Assembly: GCF_030253575.1 (NCBI RefSeq)
Contig: NC_080561.1
Location: forward strand, 5,323,001-5,387,000
Origin: Rhododendron vialii
Lineage: Eukaryota > Streptophyta > Magnoliopsida > Ericales > Ericaceae
Length of the DNA stretch: 64,000 nucleotides
Reading direction: 5' to 3'
The position numbers and the translations under genes were made by a program. Under the pieces are notes generated by a model. It saw only the letters and a program-made list of their open reading frames with translations, was not told where the DNA came from and searched no databases. Positions 1 through 13,293 of the stretch are shown here, one piece after another (position 1 is the stretch's first letter; every line of letters begins with the position of its first letter).

Positions 1-22
1 CAACAAATTGGGACGGAGGGAG
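1..22. mobile_element. Terminus of a Stowaway-like MITE (truncated by window edge)
   Basis: The window opens with the end GGACGGAGGGAG followed by TA. This is the same terminal sequence and TA target as the complete elements at 16737-17008 and 31596-31879. Only one end is inside the window. It lies in a PANK2 intron. Confidence 0.6.
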
Positions 23-78
23 TATATAACTATGAGGAAGCTGGATTCATTTTCTCTTTGGGTCTAGCTTCTCTGCAG

Positions 79-1676
79 GCTCCGTGAGCAAGTTCTGAGA
101 GAACTGGGGTTCAGAGACATATTCAAGAAAATTAAGGTAAGCATAATGTTCATTCAAGAAAGTTAAATGAGCAAATTTTCATTTCTTACTTCCTTATCAA
201 ACCAGCCCAGTGGTTTTAAATGTTGGGGACTGGGGAGACATGGCACGATACCTTTTTCCGGTGGTCTGGGAAAAATCTTGGCAAGTTCCTGAAATATGCT
301 TTCCAGATCCATTATAGTGGAATAGGTAGTGTCACTAGGAGTTGGGTTTGCTGTGGATGTGCCCGGTAGCTGGTAAAAATGTCTGCCATCTTTCTGCTCT
401 TATCTCTGTGTCCAAACATCTCTCGTTGTTCTCTGAGAATGGTTTTCTTTTTGTGGATTGAATGCACTAGGATGAAGAAAATGAAAAGGCAATATCCTTA
501 TTTGGGGATGTAGTTCGACTTAATGATGCTATTGACGATGGAGCCAAGCGTGTGGAGAACTTGATAAGGGGAATATTTGCGGGGAACATATTTGATCTTG
601 GTTCTGCAGAGGTATTTTGCACTCTTGTCTGCAAAATTATTTGAATTACGAATATAGAGATTTTTTATTTGCTTCCATCTGTCATTTGAAAGGTTACCAA
701 AGCAATTCAAGTGGCATATTGCTTGGGGTGTCATGACTTCACAATACTTACAAGTAGCTGTTATTTTTTATTTTTGAAAGTGTGCCCGGTTATAACATTT
801 TGTTTGTTCATTCTGCATTTGGATGACACATGTACATGGAAAAGTTGTAAACGCCCTACCATCTAAGTTGGTTTTTTAAGTTGTAGGAAGAGACTAAGGT
901 TGAAAATCTGTATTGCAAAAAGTACTCTCTTTCGATACCGAATTTGGCACCTTTTTCTGGTCAATTTCTGGACATAGATGATCGATCAGTAATTTCTGTT
1001 AGCTGGTGCATTAAACGAAATAATTTCATCTTGTTCTGTAGATAACACTAGAAGTAATGAACTGCCTTGATCGGTTGTGGGTTTGGAAAATTTTTGGGTT
1101 TGGTTTTTGGGTAATGAGTGAGGAGAGAAAATAGGGTAATGATTGGGGATAGGGGTAATGAGTGGAGAGAGATGGAGAGAGAAATGAGATTAATGATTGG
1201 ATATAGGGGTAATGAGTGGAGAGAGAAATGAAATTAATGATTGGAAATATAGGTAATGAGTGGATTTGGGTTTGGAAATTTTTTTCCAAACCCACAACCG
1301 AACAAGGGCATACTTTTTGTACTTTTGTGAAGTATTCCCATATTTTATCAAGACCTGTGTGAACCACCTCCACCCTTACACTATACACTATCTTTTGCAT
1401 TCTTTTCACGTTGACTGCTACTCTACAAGAAGGCTACTGTGATTTTGGCTAACATCGTTCACAGTGAAAACACTAGTCCAGACTTTAAAGTGACTATTGT
1501 TTGAAGTTAATTGGTCATTGTTTGGTGGGTCTCATACACTAATCAGTCAGCATCAGATTTATATCTCTCTGTCTTGTCAATCTTCTATACTTTGACTGTG
1601 CTTATGATGACCTTCATTCCCAACGCATTTCAGTAAGACTTGTTCTGTAAAGCCTCAAGGAATTTCACATCCATGG

Positions 1677-1732
<56 letters not shown>

Positions 1733-4245
1733 ATTTCTTATACATTATTGAGTCTTCTTTTGTTTTTCTTGCATCTTGAAGTGTTTGGTTGTGAATTTTA
1801 AGAGCACCTTTAATAATTGCCAGAGTTCAGAAGACTGACTTCTCTGTTTGCACCCTTCCTTTTACCATGCTTAAGATGTTTATATGGATCAGAAAGAAGA
1901 AGTTTTCAGTTTTCAACTTTCAGGGGGAATAATTGCCAGAGTTTTTAGAAGTAATGTCTGTTTTGAAGCATCCAAGATCCACCCCCTATATTTTAAGTTT
2001 TAATCCATGTCAGTACTCAGTAGTAATGAGGCTTGTGTACCATCTTTTATTTGGATGACACCATACAAAAGTTCATGTTTTTCATGTATCTATGTTGCTT
2101 GATTTTCAAGATATAACATAGATATCATGGTTTTCAAAGTACGCTTTCAGTAGCATTTTATTTATTTATTTTATGATTTTCCCTTGTCCCTATTCTTGAA
2201 GCTTGCAGAGTTGTTCTCAAAGGATGGAATATCCTTTTTGGCTAGTTGTCAGAATCTTGTCCCTCGACCATGGGTGATTGATGATTTGGATGCTTTTATA
2301 TTGAAATGGAGCAGAAAATCCTGGAAAAAGGCAAGCTCCATACGCAATGTTTCATAACCTTTTTCTTCTTCTGAAGTGGACTGTGCTTGTCGCATGCCAT
2401 AACCAGGTCATTTCTTTGTTGTGGCAGGCTGTCATTTTTGTTGACAATTGTGGTGCAGATATTATATTGGGTATATTGCCATTTGCACGAGAGTTGCTAC
2501 GGCGTGGAACACAGGTCTGCTTCCTGAACCATTTAGTCTTCTAGTATGCAGCCACAGCCAATATTGCCATGAGCGTTTAGTTCATGATACTTAAGACTGT
2601 TGATTTATATCTTCATAAAGCTGATACTATTTGCATCGTTTATACGGTTTGATAGAAATTTAGTCTATTATGGTTGGATGTACTTCAAAGTTCTAAGATA
2701 CACAAAACAATAGTAAATTTTATAGTCAACGTGTCCATGTCCTCAGTTTTTAGGTATGACATGGCCATGTTTTGTGTCTTGACCTCCATATCCGTGCTTT
2801 GTAGCTTGGGAGAATCTGTCAAACTTTCTGCCACATGCTCCCCTTAATCTGGACGCCGTCCTGTTAAAGCGTGAAGACTCTCCATTTGTATCGGTCATAT
2901 TTGCAGGAAAGACCGGATCTTATATTAGTGTTGCTTTGTTAGTAGAATTGTAGGGGTTAAAAATTAAAATCACAAACAGTTGAGAAGGTAATATCGTCAT
3001 CTTCAAGTTACCATCTCATGCGATGGCATAGCCTCCAATATTAATTTTCCACATGGATAGCAGTCAAATCTCTCTTGCATAGGGTTGCTGTCTTCAGCCC
3101 ATTTCACTTTTTGCTTTTCCCATCCAGGTGGTCTTGGCAGCTAATGATTTGCCTTCTATCAATGATGTAACTTATCCTGAACTAGTTGAGATAATATCCA
3201 AGGTAATAAACGATTACTTTTTTGGGTGTCTGTGATACTTTCAGATTCATTGTTTGACTCTGACATGTTTAGTTGTAAATTACCAGTTGAAGGATGCAAA
3301 TGGGCAGCTTGCGGGAGTTGATGCTTCCAACCTTTTGATTGCCAATTCCGGTAATGATTTGCCGGTAAGAAATAGAAAGTGCTCTAAGTGATTCTCTCAT
3401 AGCTTCATTTTTTCTTTATGTCATCTTACACTGACTGGAAGATCTCGAATGTTGCATTTCTCTAATTATTTTGTCGCTTCTGCTTATCCCATCGCAGGTT
3501 ATTGATCTCACAAGCATATCACAAGAACTTGCCTACCTAGCAAGTGATGCAGACTTGGTCATTTTGGAAGGAATGGTTAGTGCTTACCTTAAGATAACTA
3601 CTAGGGTAGAGGTCACCATTATCCACTTTCGGTTCTGTTAGCTTCAAGTAAATTGTATGGTTCTTTCACATATGGATTACTAAAAAGAAATCATGTAGGG
3701 CTTACCAAACATTTGAGAAGAGAGAAATTCTTCGATTCTATAATTCATATGGCCAAGTATATACCTACTCTATTAATTAGAAGTAATACAGAGACTGTTT
3801 GAAAGTCAGAATATTGATAAACAGGATTCTTTGTTTTAAACTTCCTCAAAAGCCTAGTTACTGCTTAGTATTTGTAAGTTAGTACAGAGGCTGTTTGAAA
3901 ATCAGAAGATCGATAAACAAGATTCTTAGTTTTAAACTTCCTCAATATTGACGACACAATCTTTGTTTCTTTTGGCAGGGCCGTGGAATTGAGACAAATC
4001 TTTATGCTCAATTCAAATGTGATTCCCTTAAGATTGGGATGGTAATGACTTTTAATCATGCCGTTCTTTTTTCCCGTTTTAGGATCCCCGTTAATCACTT
4101 CTAGAGTTAGTTCAAATTCTTCCATTCTTTTGCTTCCCTATCCTGATTATACTTGCACATACAGGTGAAGCACCCAGAGGTTGCCCAGTTCCTTGGTGGG
4201 AGGCTATACGACTGTGTTTTCAAGTTCAATGAAGTCTTGAGTTAA
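79..4245 (+). CDS. PANK2: Pantothenate kinase 2, C-terminal DUF89 phosphatase part (5' end outside window)
   Basis: This is the 3' part of a plant PANK2 gene. The N-terminal pantothenate kinase, which makes 4'-phosphopantothenate in the first step of CoA synthesis, is upstream of the window. What remains is the fused DUF89/ARMT1-type metal-dependent phosphatase domain. Coding exons are 79-136, 471-611, 2202-2330, 2428-2514, 3128-3202, 3287-3364, 3498-3575, 3979-4041 and 4165-4245, giving about 262 residues ending KFNEVLS. Recognisable motifs are [18 protein letters not shown], the metal-site motif [36 protein letters not shown], and [20 protein letters not shown]. All exons join in frame. Intron 3 of this set (2331-2427) has a GC donor instead of GT, needed because ...WKK must join AVIFVDN. 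The 1.6 kb intron 612-2201 carries a MITE and a microsatellite. The identification rests on remembered family motifs and is strong. Confidence 0.93.
1064..1309. mobile_element. Fold-back MITE in PANK2 intron
   Basis: Terminal inverted repeats: GCCTTGATCGGTTGTGGGTT at the left, and a right end whose reverse complement reads GCCCTTGTTCGGTTGTGGGT. Inside is a degenerate run of 'gggtaatgagtggagagag' units. No clear TSD was found, so the superfamily is unresolved. It is 246 bp and wholly intronic. Confidence 0.6.
1679..1732. repeat. Compound microsatellite (TC)15(AC)12
   Basis: Uninterrupted TC repeat 1679-1708 running into an AC repeat 1709-1732, in a PANK2 intron. Confidence 0.97.
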
Positions 4246-4734
4246 TTCTTTATCCTTGTCAGCATATGGACCTAATTACTTAACAACTTTCGGGCCAACC
4301 ACGTAGCACGAGATTTTAGGTTCTGGAAATGATTTGCAATCTGCCGAATTCGCATATTTTCCTTAGGTATTGAATCGAATATGGGAATGTTATCCTGTCA
4401 CCAGTTTACGCACAGTTTATGCATTGAGATATCCTGTCACCAGTTTATGCGCAGTTTATGCGTTGAGAGAAAGATAGGGCAAATTAATACAAGAGTAGAT
4501 TGTTTGTTCCTATGCGGAGCAAGACCTTTTGCAGTTGTGTTGGTTGTTTAATGTTTTCAATGATCCCGAGATTACTTTTATATTTACCTGAACTGATGGA
4601 GTATTATGGTGACTATTAAGCTTCGTTGAACAAGAAGGGGAAACAACAACAACAACTACAAAAAGGTTTGAAAGGTTGCAGTTTATGGATCCATTCTCTT
4701 TGTTGGTAATGAGATATGAGAAGCCATTTCGTTC

Positions 4735-4905
4735 TTTTCTTTTTGTCAAACGGCATACATCAGCGGGATTAGGGGAGGGAGTTAGTATGTTAGTCCAAAG
4801 GCTCTCCATAGTCCTAAACTCCAAAAGCGCCCCTCGTGGGGCTTGAACATTTTCCTCCACTGGGTAGGCCACGCTGCACACCAACTGAACTAGTTGGGTT
4901 TGGCA
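4735..4905 (-). mobile_element. tRNA-derived SINE with perfect 16-bp TSD
   Basis: Read on the minus strand, the 171-bp element begins TGCCAAACCCAAC and has a pol III A box TAGTTCAGTTGG (4881-4892), a B box GTTCAAGCC (4840-4848) about 33 bp later, and an A-rich 3' end GACAAAAAGAAAA. It is flanked by an exact 16-bp direct repeat AGAAGCCATTTCGTTC at 4719-4734 and 4906-4921. Box spacing, A-rich tail and long perfect TSD are the hallmarks of a SINE moved by LINE machinery. The family name is not known to me. It sits about 490 bp downstream of the PANK2 stop. Confidence 0.9.
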
Positions 4906-5187
4906 AGAAGCCATTTCGTTCACCCAACAAACACTGCAGGTTCTCCCGTGCCTGTGTATTTTTTTTCTTTTTGAAAGACAAAAAAACTCAAGTATTATAC
5001 ATCGAATATCCCTTTGGGGTTTTCCGTCTCAATTTTTTTTTTCTTCTGGAAAAGGAAATGAACTCAAAGTTATTATCCATCGAAAACAGTTTGCAACCAT
5101 TGTTAGAAATTGTCACAGCAATAGGGACCTCATCTTGATCTAGCATGACACAGAGATACACACAGTCACACACCCAAACACTCTCGC

Positions 5188-5190
<3 letters not shown>

Positions 5191-5234
<44 letters not shown>
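5191..5234. repeat. Microsatellite (AG)22
   Basis: Pure AG dinucleotide run in the convergent spacer between PANK2 and the UTR6-like gene. Confidence 0.97.
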
Positions 5235-5238
<4 letters not shown>

Positions 5239-5517
5239 GTGCACCACAACCATCTCACATGCATTTGGTGCACTACAGGGAACACATCATGTTAAGTTAC
5301 TAACTGTCAACATTGAGCTGTGAATACTACAATAAATTGATCTCCAAGAATGTCAAAGATGTTCCATTAAACCAAAATAAGATGCATGCTACCTGAACTG
5401 ACATTTGAAAAGGGAAACTCAATAGAATCGGTTGGAAAAACAAAACTGAGTCAAACATTGCATAATTCCAGCCTGTACATTGAAAGCGCAATTAGGACGG
5501 AAGAAAGCCAATCGTTA

Positions 5518-8500
5518 CTATCTTTGCACCTTTCCAATGGCGTGTAAGTATACTGAGACGGAGACAATGCTGTTTCACAACAGGAAAGGCTAGTCAGTCC
5601 CAGAGCATGCCATGAACATGGCAAGTGTGCAGAACGGAGAACAAGCCATTAACGTATGAACACAGTTTACGAATATCATACTTGTTCCAGAAATGTAAAA
5701 GCACAAGATGCATTGACATAAACTAGAACAACTTACGTGGAACCAAGGAAAAAGGCAAGGGAGAGATGAAACCCAAAAAGAAACACAGAAACAACTGCCG
5801 TCAGCAGCATCGCCACAGAAGTAGAATACACCTGCGAGTTGCATTGCAGATAAATTCTCATAAAATGCATAATGCACAACAAGTGGAGCCCAGTTTTTTT
5901 CTTTTCATAACGAGAATAATGTCCATTGCCACACCTTCACAATATTGTCAGCATACTTCATGACCATTGATACAGCAATGCCACTGCACATAGCAAAAAG
6001 TTAATGAGTACTAGAAGATGAAAAGATTGAAGCCACATACAGGGTTGGTCATCAACACAACAAAAGAAGGGGAATAATATTAACATTTTCCTTGAACAGA
6101 TTAAATCAAATTAATGTAGAGTGTGTAAAGTGGAGCTATTTAGTTTCCAATAAAACTGTTTCCTTTTCCAATTTGTGTATTTATTCCTGGTAATTTCTAT
6201 CACTCTGTGGTTTACTTTCAACATTTTTTTGCCAACTTGGAAATTAAAAAATTCCTGATGCCTGTCTGAGTGACTCCCCACACCAGAGAAATCTATCTAA
6301 CCTAAAAAGTTTGAAAACGGATCTGCAGACACTACATTAACCAAATCTTAACCTTCCAGGGTAATTGAATATCTTTCGACACAGTAAATCAAGAACTAGA
6401 AAGAAAATAAGCTATAGGATGATGATACCCTTTTTCCATAGCTAAGCAAGCAAATGGAAGATGATGTCATTCAACAAAGGAGAACAATGTACCTTAGTGC
6501 ATGGTTAAGAATCATGAGAATCGTAATTAATGAGTATCCATGAAAGAACCCCCTGTAAGAGAAAGTCTCAGTCATAAAATATAGTAAAAGTTAAAACTTG
6601 ACAAATCTACCTTCACCAATGCAACAGGAGAACCAAACTTGTTAAGTAACAAAAGAGTGATAGATGAGCATGATGAGCATTCCAAAGACACAGAATCCGC
6701 TAATTTGACAACCCAAGAAAATACCATCCTGCTTCACTTACTAAAACTGACCATTCAGTTTCTGATTATAGTCTTCTCCAAAAGTCCCAAGATAGGAAAG
6801 TAGGAAATTGCACAATTAAGTAGTTCAGAGGAGGGCATATTTGGTTTAATCACACACAACCATGAGTAAAATCTCTTATTTATTGCCAGACGGAGAAAAA
6901 CCAAATTGTTCATAATAATCAACGCATTAACTATGCAGATTTAATCCACTTAAGCTTTTAAGATCAGTCTTTAACCCACTAAATGATGACGTTGAGCTCA
7001 AAACTTTGTAGAGGTCCTTATAATCAAAAGTAAGAGCACAATCAGTCTGCATGGCCCTCCTGAAAATATCCATAAATGACTTGTTTTTGGGAAATTTTTT
7101 GAACAGATAAATCCAAAATGCCCAAATCTTGATATTTCCGCGCTTGGTTAAGAACAATCTGAAATTACTTGTTCACGACAGCATCAAAATCTTGAACCAG
7201 TATCGCAATAGCATTGAAGCCCATTCCAAAGACGTATAACCAGAAGTTCTGCACATTTATGTTCCTTGAAGGACGCTTTTTAATTATTGCCTGCAGAATC
7301 CAAAAGCACAAATCATCAGTCATAACTTGAATGACTATCAAGGTACCCCATTGATTTTTTCAACTACTTTATTATCTGCATAGCATAAATCAAAATCCTC
7401 TTTGGGGAGTGTTACTTTAACTATTTGCCAACAAGATCCACCCAATTCTGCTCATATACTGTTGGCTGAGCACTTCGTGCACACTAGTCAGGCCTTAAAC
7501 AGGAACTGCACTACCAGACAACAAACAAGCAAAAGTAAATGCTTAAAGAATTTACCTCTGTGTATACTCCTGCAAAACCACTTAGAAGTGCCATGACCTG
7601 CATAGGAATTACGGATTGGTTACAACAAGCTATTACAACCAATGACAACAATCAGGCTTTTCGGCACAATTCAGTTGATTAAGCTTCAAAATTGATATCC
7701 AAAAAAAAAAAGCTGAAAAATTCATCAACTCACAATGGCCATCACCCAACCTTGAACAGGAGTTTGAAGGACTTGATCAGAACTGCATATAGCCGCAATC
7801 ATTCATAAGAAGCCATTGAAGAAAGAGAAAGAAATTTGAACTGATATAGAAGTCCAACAATCGAAACCAAAGCGGCATTTCCTTTTTGTCAACCAAGGTA
7901 GCATGAGTAAAGAATCCAAGCCGATAGAGAAATGAATTTCGGGTATAAGCAGAACATTAGCAGTTCAAAGTTCTCTCTGCAATTGGCTACAATCCAGGCA
8001 GCATATCATAATAGACTAAATGTGTTCCAACAAAATCCGAAATAAAATTTGAAGAACCCATGAGAACACAACTACAAGATAGTCAGGATTGAGGATCGCT
8101 CTTACGAAGAATTTAGTTGTGCTGTGGTGCATCCTGCACATAATAGAATGAAACCAGCCCATTGAATCTCGCTTAACCTGAAAGAAAATGACAATTAGAT
8201 TAAAATATCTAAGCCCAATTGTCCAGCTCACTAAAGCATTTCTTATCATGTAAATTTCGAGGTTTTGACATTTTGTTCTTTTGTAAGTACTCGTTATAGT
8301 TCTATTTATAGATTTTAGTCCTGATCAGAAAAATAATGCCATTGGGGATATCTGACAAAAATGATAAATTAGCTTTACTTATTCAAAGTTTGGCCCCTCT
8401 TTTGTATAAAGACCATAATTCCCAGGGTAAATGGCAGAAAGACTTACTTCTTCTTAAGAATGATCCGATATAACACACCAGTGCTGATAATATTCAGGTT

Positions 8501-9820
8501 TTTCAATATTTGATACCCCGGAGCATCGACATAAGCAAAGATGTAATACTGCAAGTTAGAGTCATCTTTTAGAGACCAAAATACTAAAGCTGTCTACCTG
8601 GGAAAGAAAAAAAGAAAGAAGACGACTAAAGCTACTATTAATCTACTGCATGAGACCGAAGGCAAAAAAAAAATTACTTGAAGCAAATTTTTGACGAGGT
8701 AAAGTGCCGCAGGTATTGGGTAAACACTAACTTCATCCAGCGTCGTACTCAACCTAACAATATAAGGCACAAATCAAAGTTTTAGTCAAACCAGATTTTT
8801 GGAAGTTTGAAAACTCAGGGACAGAAAAAGAAACAAAAGATGGGAGGGAGATAGATGAAACAAATGACCTGTTATCTTCAGTAACACCTTCCCTTCTCCA
8901 GATTCTTAACAAGGCTGCAAGTGATAACGTACATTTCAAAGCCTCTACCTAATTCCAAAGAAGAAAACCAATGCTCAAAATTAAATTCTGTTACAATTAA
9001 CGAAACAGCCACCATAGCTAACAATTTAATATATCTTCACATCTTGAAAATGTTGCATAACTGTCGCTCCAAGGATCTGTTTATGTCATTTAAATAATCT
9101 TAAGTGGAGAATAGTACTTCCTCACCGAGAAATTCGCAGTTGTAACACTGTACTCGTACTTTCCAGCTCTCTTGGACCAGACAATAAGGATTGCCTGTGA
9201 ACTTGTAAGAATAGTCAATGCAAGTGTAACAATGGACCTATAACAATAAGGAATTGGCAGTCAACCAACTATTTTTTTTATCCTTTGCAATAGACACGAT
9301 GCATTTAAACTAGTGTTATAGGCACATCTTACTTGCGCTTCCACTTAGATCGTTCACTAGAGATGCCTCCGAAGTTAGCAACATTACTAACCGAAACTGC
9401 AATGTCAATAGTTACTATGAGGACTAAGGAACACGCCGCGTAGCCTATTTAGTTCAAGGTCGAGAAAACGTACCACCCGGAAGAGCTTTCCCACCTCGGT
9501 TCTCTATATCATCACCAACTTCATCCTGCCAGTATCACATACGACCGTCAAAATTCAAGGTGCAAGCCGAATCTGACCTAAGAACTCAACCTTGAAATGG
9601 AAGACAACTCAAACAAAGCACATAAGCATAACAAGCGTTGTGCCTGCGCGATGCACGAAATATACATATTGACTCAATTGAATTTTTTTACTACTTCTTG
9701 TTTCTTTGTTCAATTTTAATAATCACACACTCTCAACCCAATTCCCCACTCCCTCAGGTAACACTTTGCCTTCTTTCAAAAAAACAAAACCGTAACTCTC
9801 TCTCCGTGTGTGTGGGCACA

Positions 9821-9881
<61 letters not shown>

Positions 9882-10472
9882 CAAAAAACAAAGACAGCAA
9901 AAGTCTTAAAAATTAGGTATGGGAGTTTAGAGGCTTGAGAAGCCCACTACATTTGTATATAGCATAGATAGATAGAAATTCTTAACGGAAAAACGGAGTT
10001 TTACGGGAAAAAAATCTCCCTTCTTGAGCTTGTGCAGGTTTTTCTCCAAGAGTCATTACACTTAAGAGCAAGTTTTTTTAAGGGTATAGAATGATTCAAT
10101 ATGAACATAAACAAGCGGAAAAAAAATCTTCTCTCATAAAATATTGTAAGGTATCAGAAACCAATCTAGGAAAACCAATAAGTACGGCACAAAAAATGCA
10201 AGCGAAGTCAACCTAAACTCATTACTCTAAATTTGGGGGAGCTGAAGTTAACCAGCATCCAATCTGACCCCAGAGAGAGAGAGAGAGAGAAGAGAGAGAA
10301 TCAGAGTTATGCAAAGTGATAACGAAACTGAGAGAAAAGAGTATCGAGTACGAAACGGTAGATGCGCATTTCTAGGGTTTAATTGATTGGTGCAATCAAA
10401 CAAGAGTACACATTGTATAGAAAGAATTACGGCGAAAAGAAAAACCTGATCTTTGATCTTTCGATACTCCAT
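5518..10472 (-). CDS. UTR6: CMP-sialic acid transporter-like nucleotide-sugar transporter (UTR6 type)
   Basis: A complete 15-exon gene encoding 350 residues, a multi-pass Golgi/ER nucleotide-sugar transporter of the NST family (drug/metabolite transporter superfamily). Coding exons, in transcription order: 10446-10472, 9474-9525, 9333-9396, 9126-9237, 8869-8948, 8678-8753, 8448-8548, 8106-8177, 7734-7782, 7556-7597, 7169-7290, 6493-6552, 5935-5983, 5737-5831, 5518-5569. Their sum is 1053 nt, exactly 351 codons. The start MEYRKIKDQ matches the start of Arabidopsis At3g59360/At2g43240 as I recall it. Further family motifs are TILTSSQAILIVWSKRAGKY, EYSVTTANF, YVDAPGYQILKNLNIIS, EIQWAGFILL, KKRPSRNINVQNFWLYVFGM and KYADNIVKVYSTSVAMLL. 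All introns are GT-AG. The start is inside a CT-rich leader; a (CT)n tract lies just upstream near 10528-10545. Substrate specificity cannot be read from sequence: plants lack sialic acid, and UDP-galactose or another nucleotide sugar is plausible. It converges with PANK2. Confidence 0.95.
9823..9876. repeat. Microsatellite (TC)27
   Basis: Pure TC run in the first intron of the UTR6-like gene. A second, imperfect GA tract lies at about 10273-10300. Confidence 0.97.
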
Positions 10473-10739
10473 TGAAGCAAATCTGCTAGTAAAACTATTA
10501 CTCCCACAGCAAAACCTGGTCTCTGATCTCTCTCTCTCTCTCTCTAACAATCCCCTTTCGCAATTCTGCGGGGGTTTGTTTCCCAGTTGTCGGTTTTGGA
10601 AATCAAAGAAAGAACTGAGTAGTGGAAATAGAGAAGCGGATCAAAAAAAAAAAAAAAAAATAGAGAAGCAAAATTCAGGTTTTCCTTTTGTCAGATCCGG
10701 AACTGAATTTTGAATTACTTGTAAATTGTTTCACTTTTA

Positions 10740-13255
10740 AAAATTCAATTTGTTTCCTTCCTTTTTGTTTTTTTTTAAAGGTTGGTAATATCCTTTTTCC
10801 ATTTTATTGCTACTAACATGGAGTATCATTATACTAATACCCAAAATATATCGTTTTAATTCCCAAAAGATTTGAGGACATATTATTAGCTCGAAATGTA
10901 TACTCATGGGTTCTATGAAACTATTACATTACAAAATCCCTTCCTCCGGGAAGACAATATGCCGAATAAATTTTTTGGGTAGCGATACAACCTTAGATTC
11001 AGATTTGTTTGATAGTCTTTTTTCTAAAATATCTTTAACGTCATATCGTACGATATAATATAAGTATGAGATAATAAAGATTATAAGTTTTTTTTTTTTT
11101 CATTCAAGAATGACATGAGATGATTTTACTCCTATCATTTATTTTTATACTTTTCAGATTTATTTTATAGTACATTTTTTAAAAATCCCAATCATTGTCT
11201 ACGATATAATATAAGTACAAGATAATAGAACCATTGTTTCCATGTCTCATTCACTAAAAATCAAAGGAATGCCAAAATTCTAAATAAAAAAAACGCTAAT
11301 TACCCCAATAAAAAAGAATAGTCATTCCATCAGAAAATTTAAAGAATTCCGATTGCATTCTCTTCACGGCAAAGATCGATGTGCTCTCTCTCCTCTCTCC
11401 CTTTCTCTACACCAGCTCATATACATATCTTTCGCCATGAAGGTGGATTAGTTTTATACTTCCATAAAATAAAAGAGACATCTCTATTTCTTCGTATTTC
11501 AGCTTTTATGAAGTTTCTTTCTAGTCTCGGGTAGACAGTTTCTATGGAGCGCCGTAGACCTTCCAAAAGGTAACAGAGATGTATAAAGGTTTTCTCGGTC
11601 CAGACGGAGATCAACCCGTGAGTGTAAAGGCAGAAGGGAGCTTGACTGTAAGACCCACCCGTTAGATTACAACATTCTCTCTTCCGCGCGCGTCACAAAT
11701 TTCTGGGCCGGGCATCATCACGTGATGCTCCAACATCTCACAATATCACATTTTTTGTGGTACACAAAATATGAAAAAAAATAACAGTCATTTCGACCTT
11801 ATACAATTTCATTTGCTTTTGATCTCCATTCCATTCTATTCCAATGTCGATTCTATCGCAATCAAGCATAGTGGTAGAGTATCGAACTCCATTATCTTAA
11901 ATTGAAGAAAAGTAAACATAATATTAATTGAGATCTAATATTTCTTTTAGATGAAATAGAAAGAAAAAAAAAAGTGTATGGATTGAGATCCTAATGTAAA
12001 CTTTATTTTTTCCCAAACGTAAGGGGAAAACGGATTTAATTCTTGAATGTTACTCAGGTAGCAATCTTATGAGTTAGCATTACGTTAAATTCAAAAGTCA
12101 ATTTAGTTTTTTTCAGGTTTTCTCTTTCAAAATTATAAATAATAACTTCACTTCATATTTTAGAATAGAGCTAGCACTTCTCCCATTAAAAAAAAAATAC
12201 GGGAGAGGTCCGGCCGGTTTCAATAATTTCAAGCTGTTTTCGGACTCATTATTGCAAATTTCGTAGAGATGTATCATGTATGAATCTTTTATAATCATTT
12301 TGATAGATATTGATTTGATATATAATGAAAATCATTTATCTTTAAATAAACGAGTCATAATTAATTTCAATAGGCGTCAATAAATTTTTTCCAATATCAA
12401 TTTTATCCACTCATGTATTTCATGCTATCTAATTAATATAACTTTTAACATGATCAAACTTCCCAACAGATTTACATTATGATATGCAAAATTTTGATCG
12501 TTAAAGTAATCCTAAAAAGGAGGTCAAAAAGAAAACGAGTAATCCTGAAAGGAGCACAAAATTAGCACAAGTGGACCTCTATGGTCGTTTTGATTGTGTT
12601 CTCTTGATCTTCATAAAATTCGGGTCTAACTTTTACACATTTTTATTTTTTTTTAATCAATGGGGGAAGAATTCACAAAGTACAAGAACGTAGGCCCAGG
12701 TGAGAAAGTTCGTATAGGAGTCTTAAGACAAAGAATGACATTTTGTCTTTAAGATGAAAAATATGATGCGAATTTCTGTTTGACCAAAAGATGAAAAATA
12801 TGATGTGAATTTCTGTTTGACCAAAAAAAATATGATGTGAAAATTTAATCTGAATTTTGTATTTATTTAGAGAGAATTAAAAAAAGACTGTGCCAAAATA
12901 TAAGTGGTCTTGGAGCACAGATACATAATGTCCTAATACTTTTATCCATCACATATTGCTATGGGATTCATTATCAAATGCATGAAGCTCACAAAAATGT
13001 GGGGCGAATAAAGGTGGTGGCCCCCCAATGAATAATTACCCCTAAAGTTTACTGGGGCCCGACGTGTTGTCTAAGTGATACACAACACAGTGTAGTACAT
13101 CATTTAAGCCGTTTGTTCGATAATTCAATAGTTCAGATTTTATCTCGACAATGATCGGTTCAAATGCTACACAATATCAAGATAAGATCTGAACCGTTAG
13201 ATCGCCCAACGAATAATTGGAATGGTGCAGAGTATCGTGCTAGCTAGGCACCACA
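10740..13255. other. AT-rich spacer, no gene seen
   Basis: Divergent spacer between the UTR6-like gene and the small gene at 13685. No conserved protein frame was found on either strand. Short local repeats are present (for example near 12780-12840). The stretch at about 13070-13240 is related in composition (…atctcgacaatga… / …gaaccgttagatc…) to the partial element at the right window end. Confidence 0.6.
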
Positions 13256-13293
13256 GCACCATCCCAAAAATTAGGCACCATCCCAAAAATTAG
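13256..13293. repeat. 19-bp tandem repeat, two copies
   Basis: GCACCATCCCAAAAATTAG occurs twice head to tail, about 390 bp upstream of the start codon of the next gene. Confidence 0.9.

Noticed and set aside
4840..4892. tRNA gene (A and B box present)
   Set aside because: No cloverleaf or anticodon arm can be drawn. TSD and A-rich tail show a SINE.
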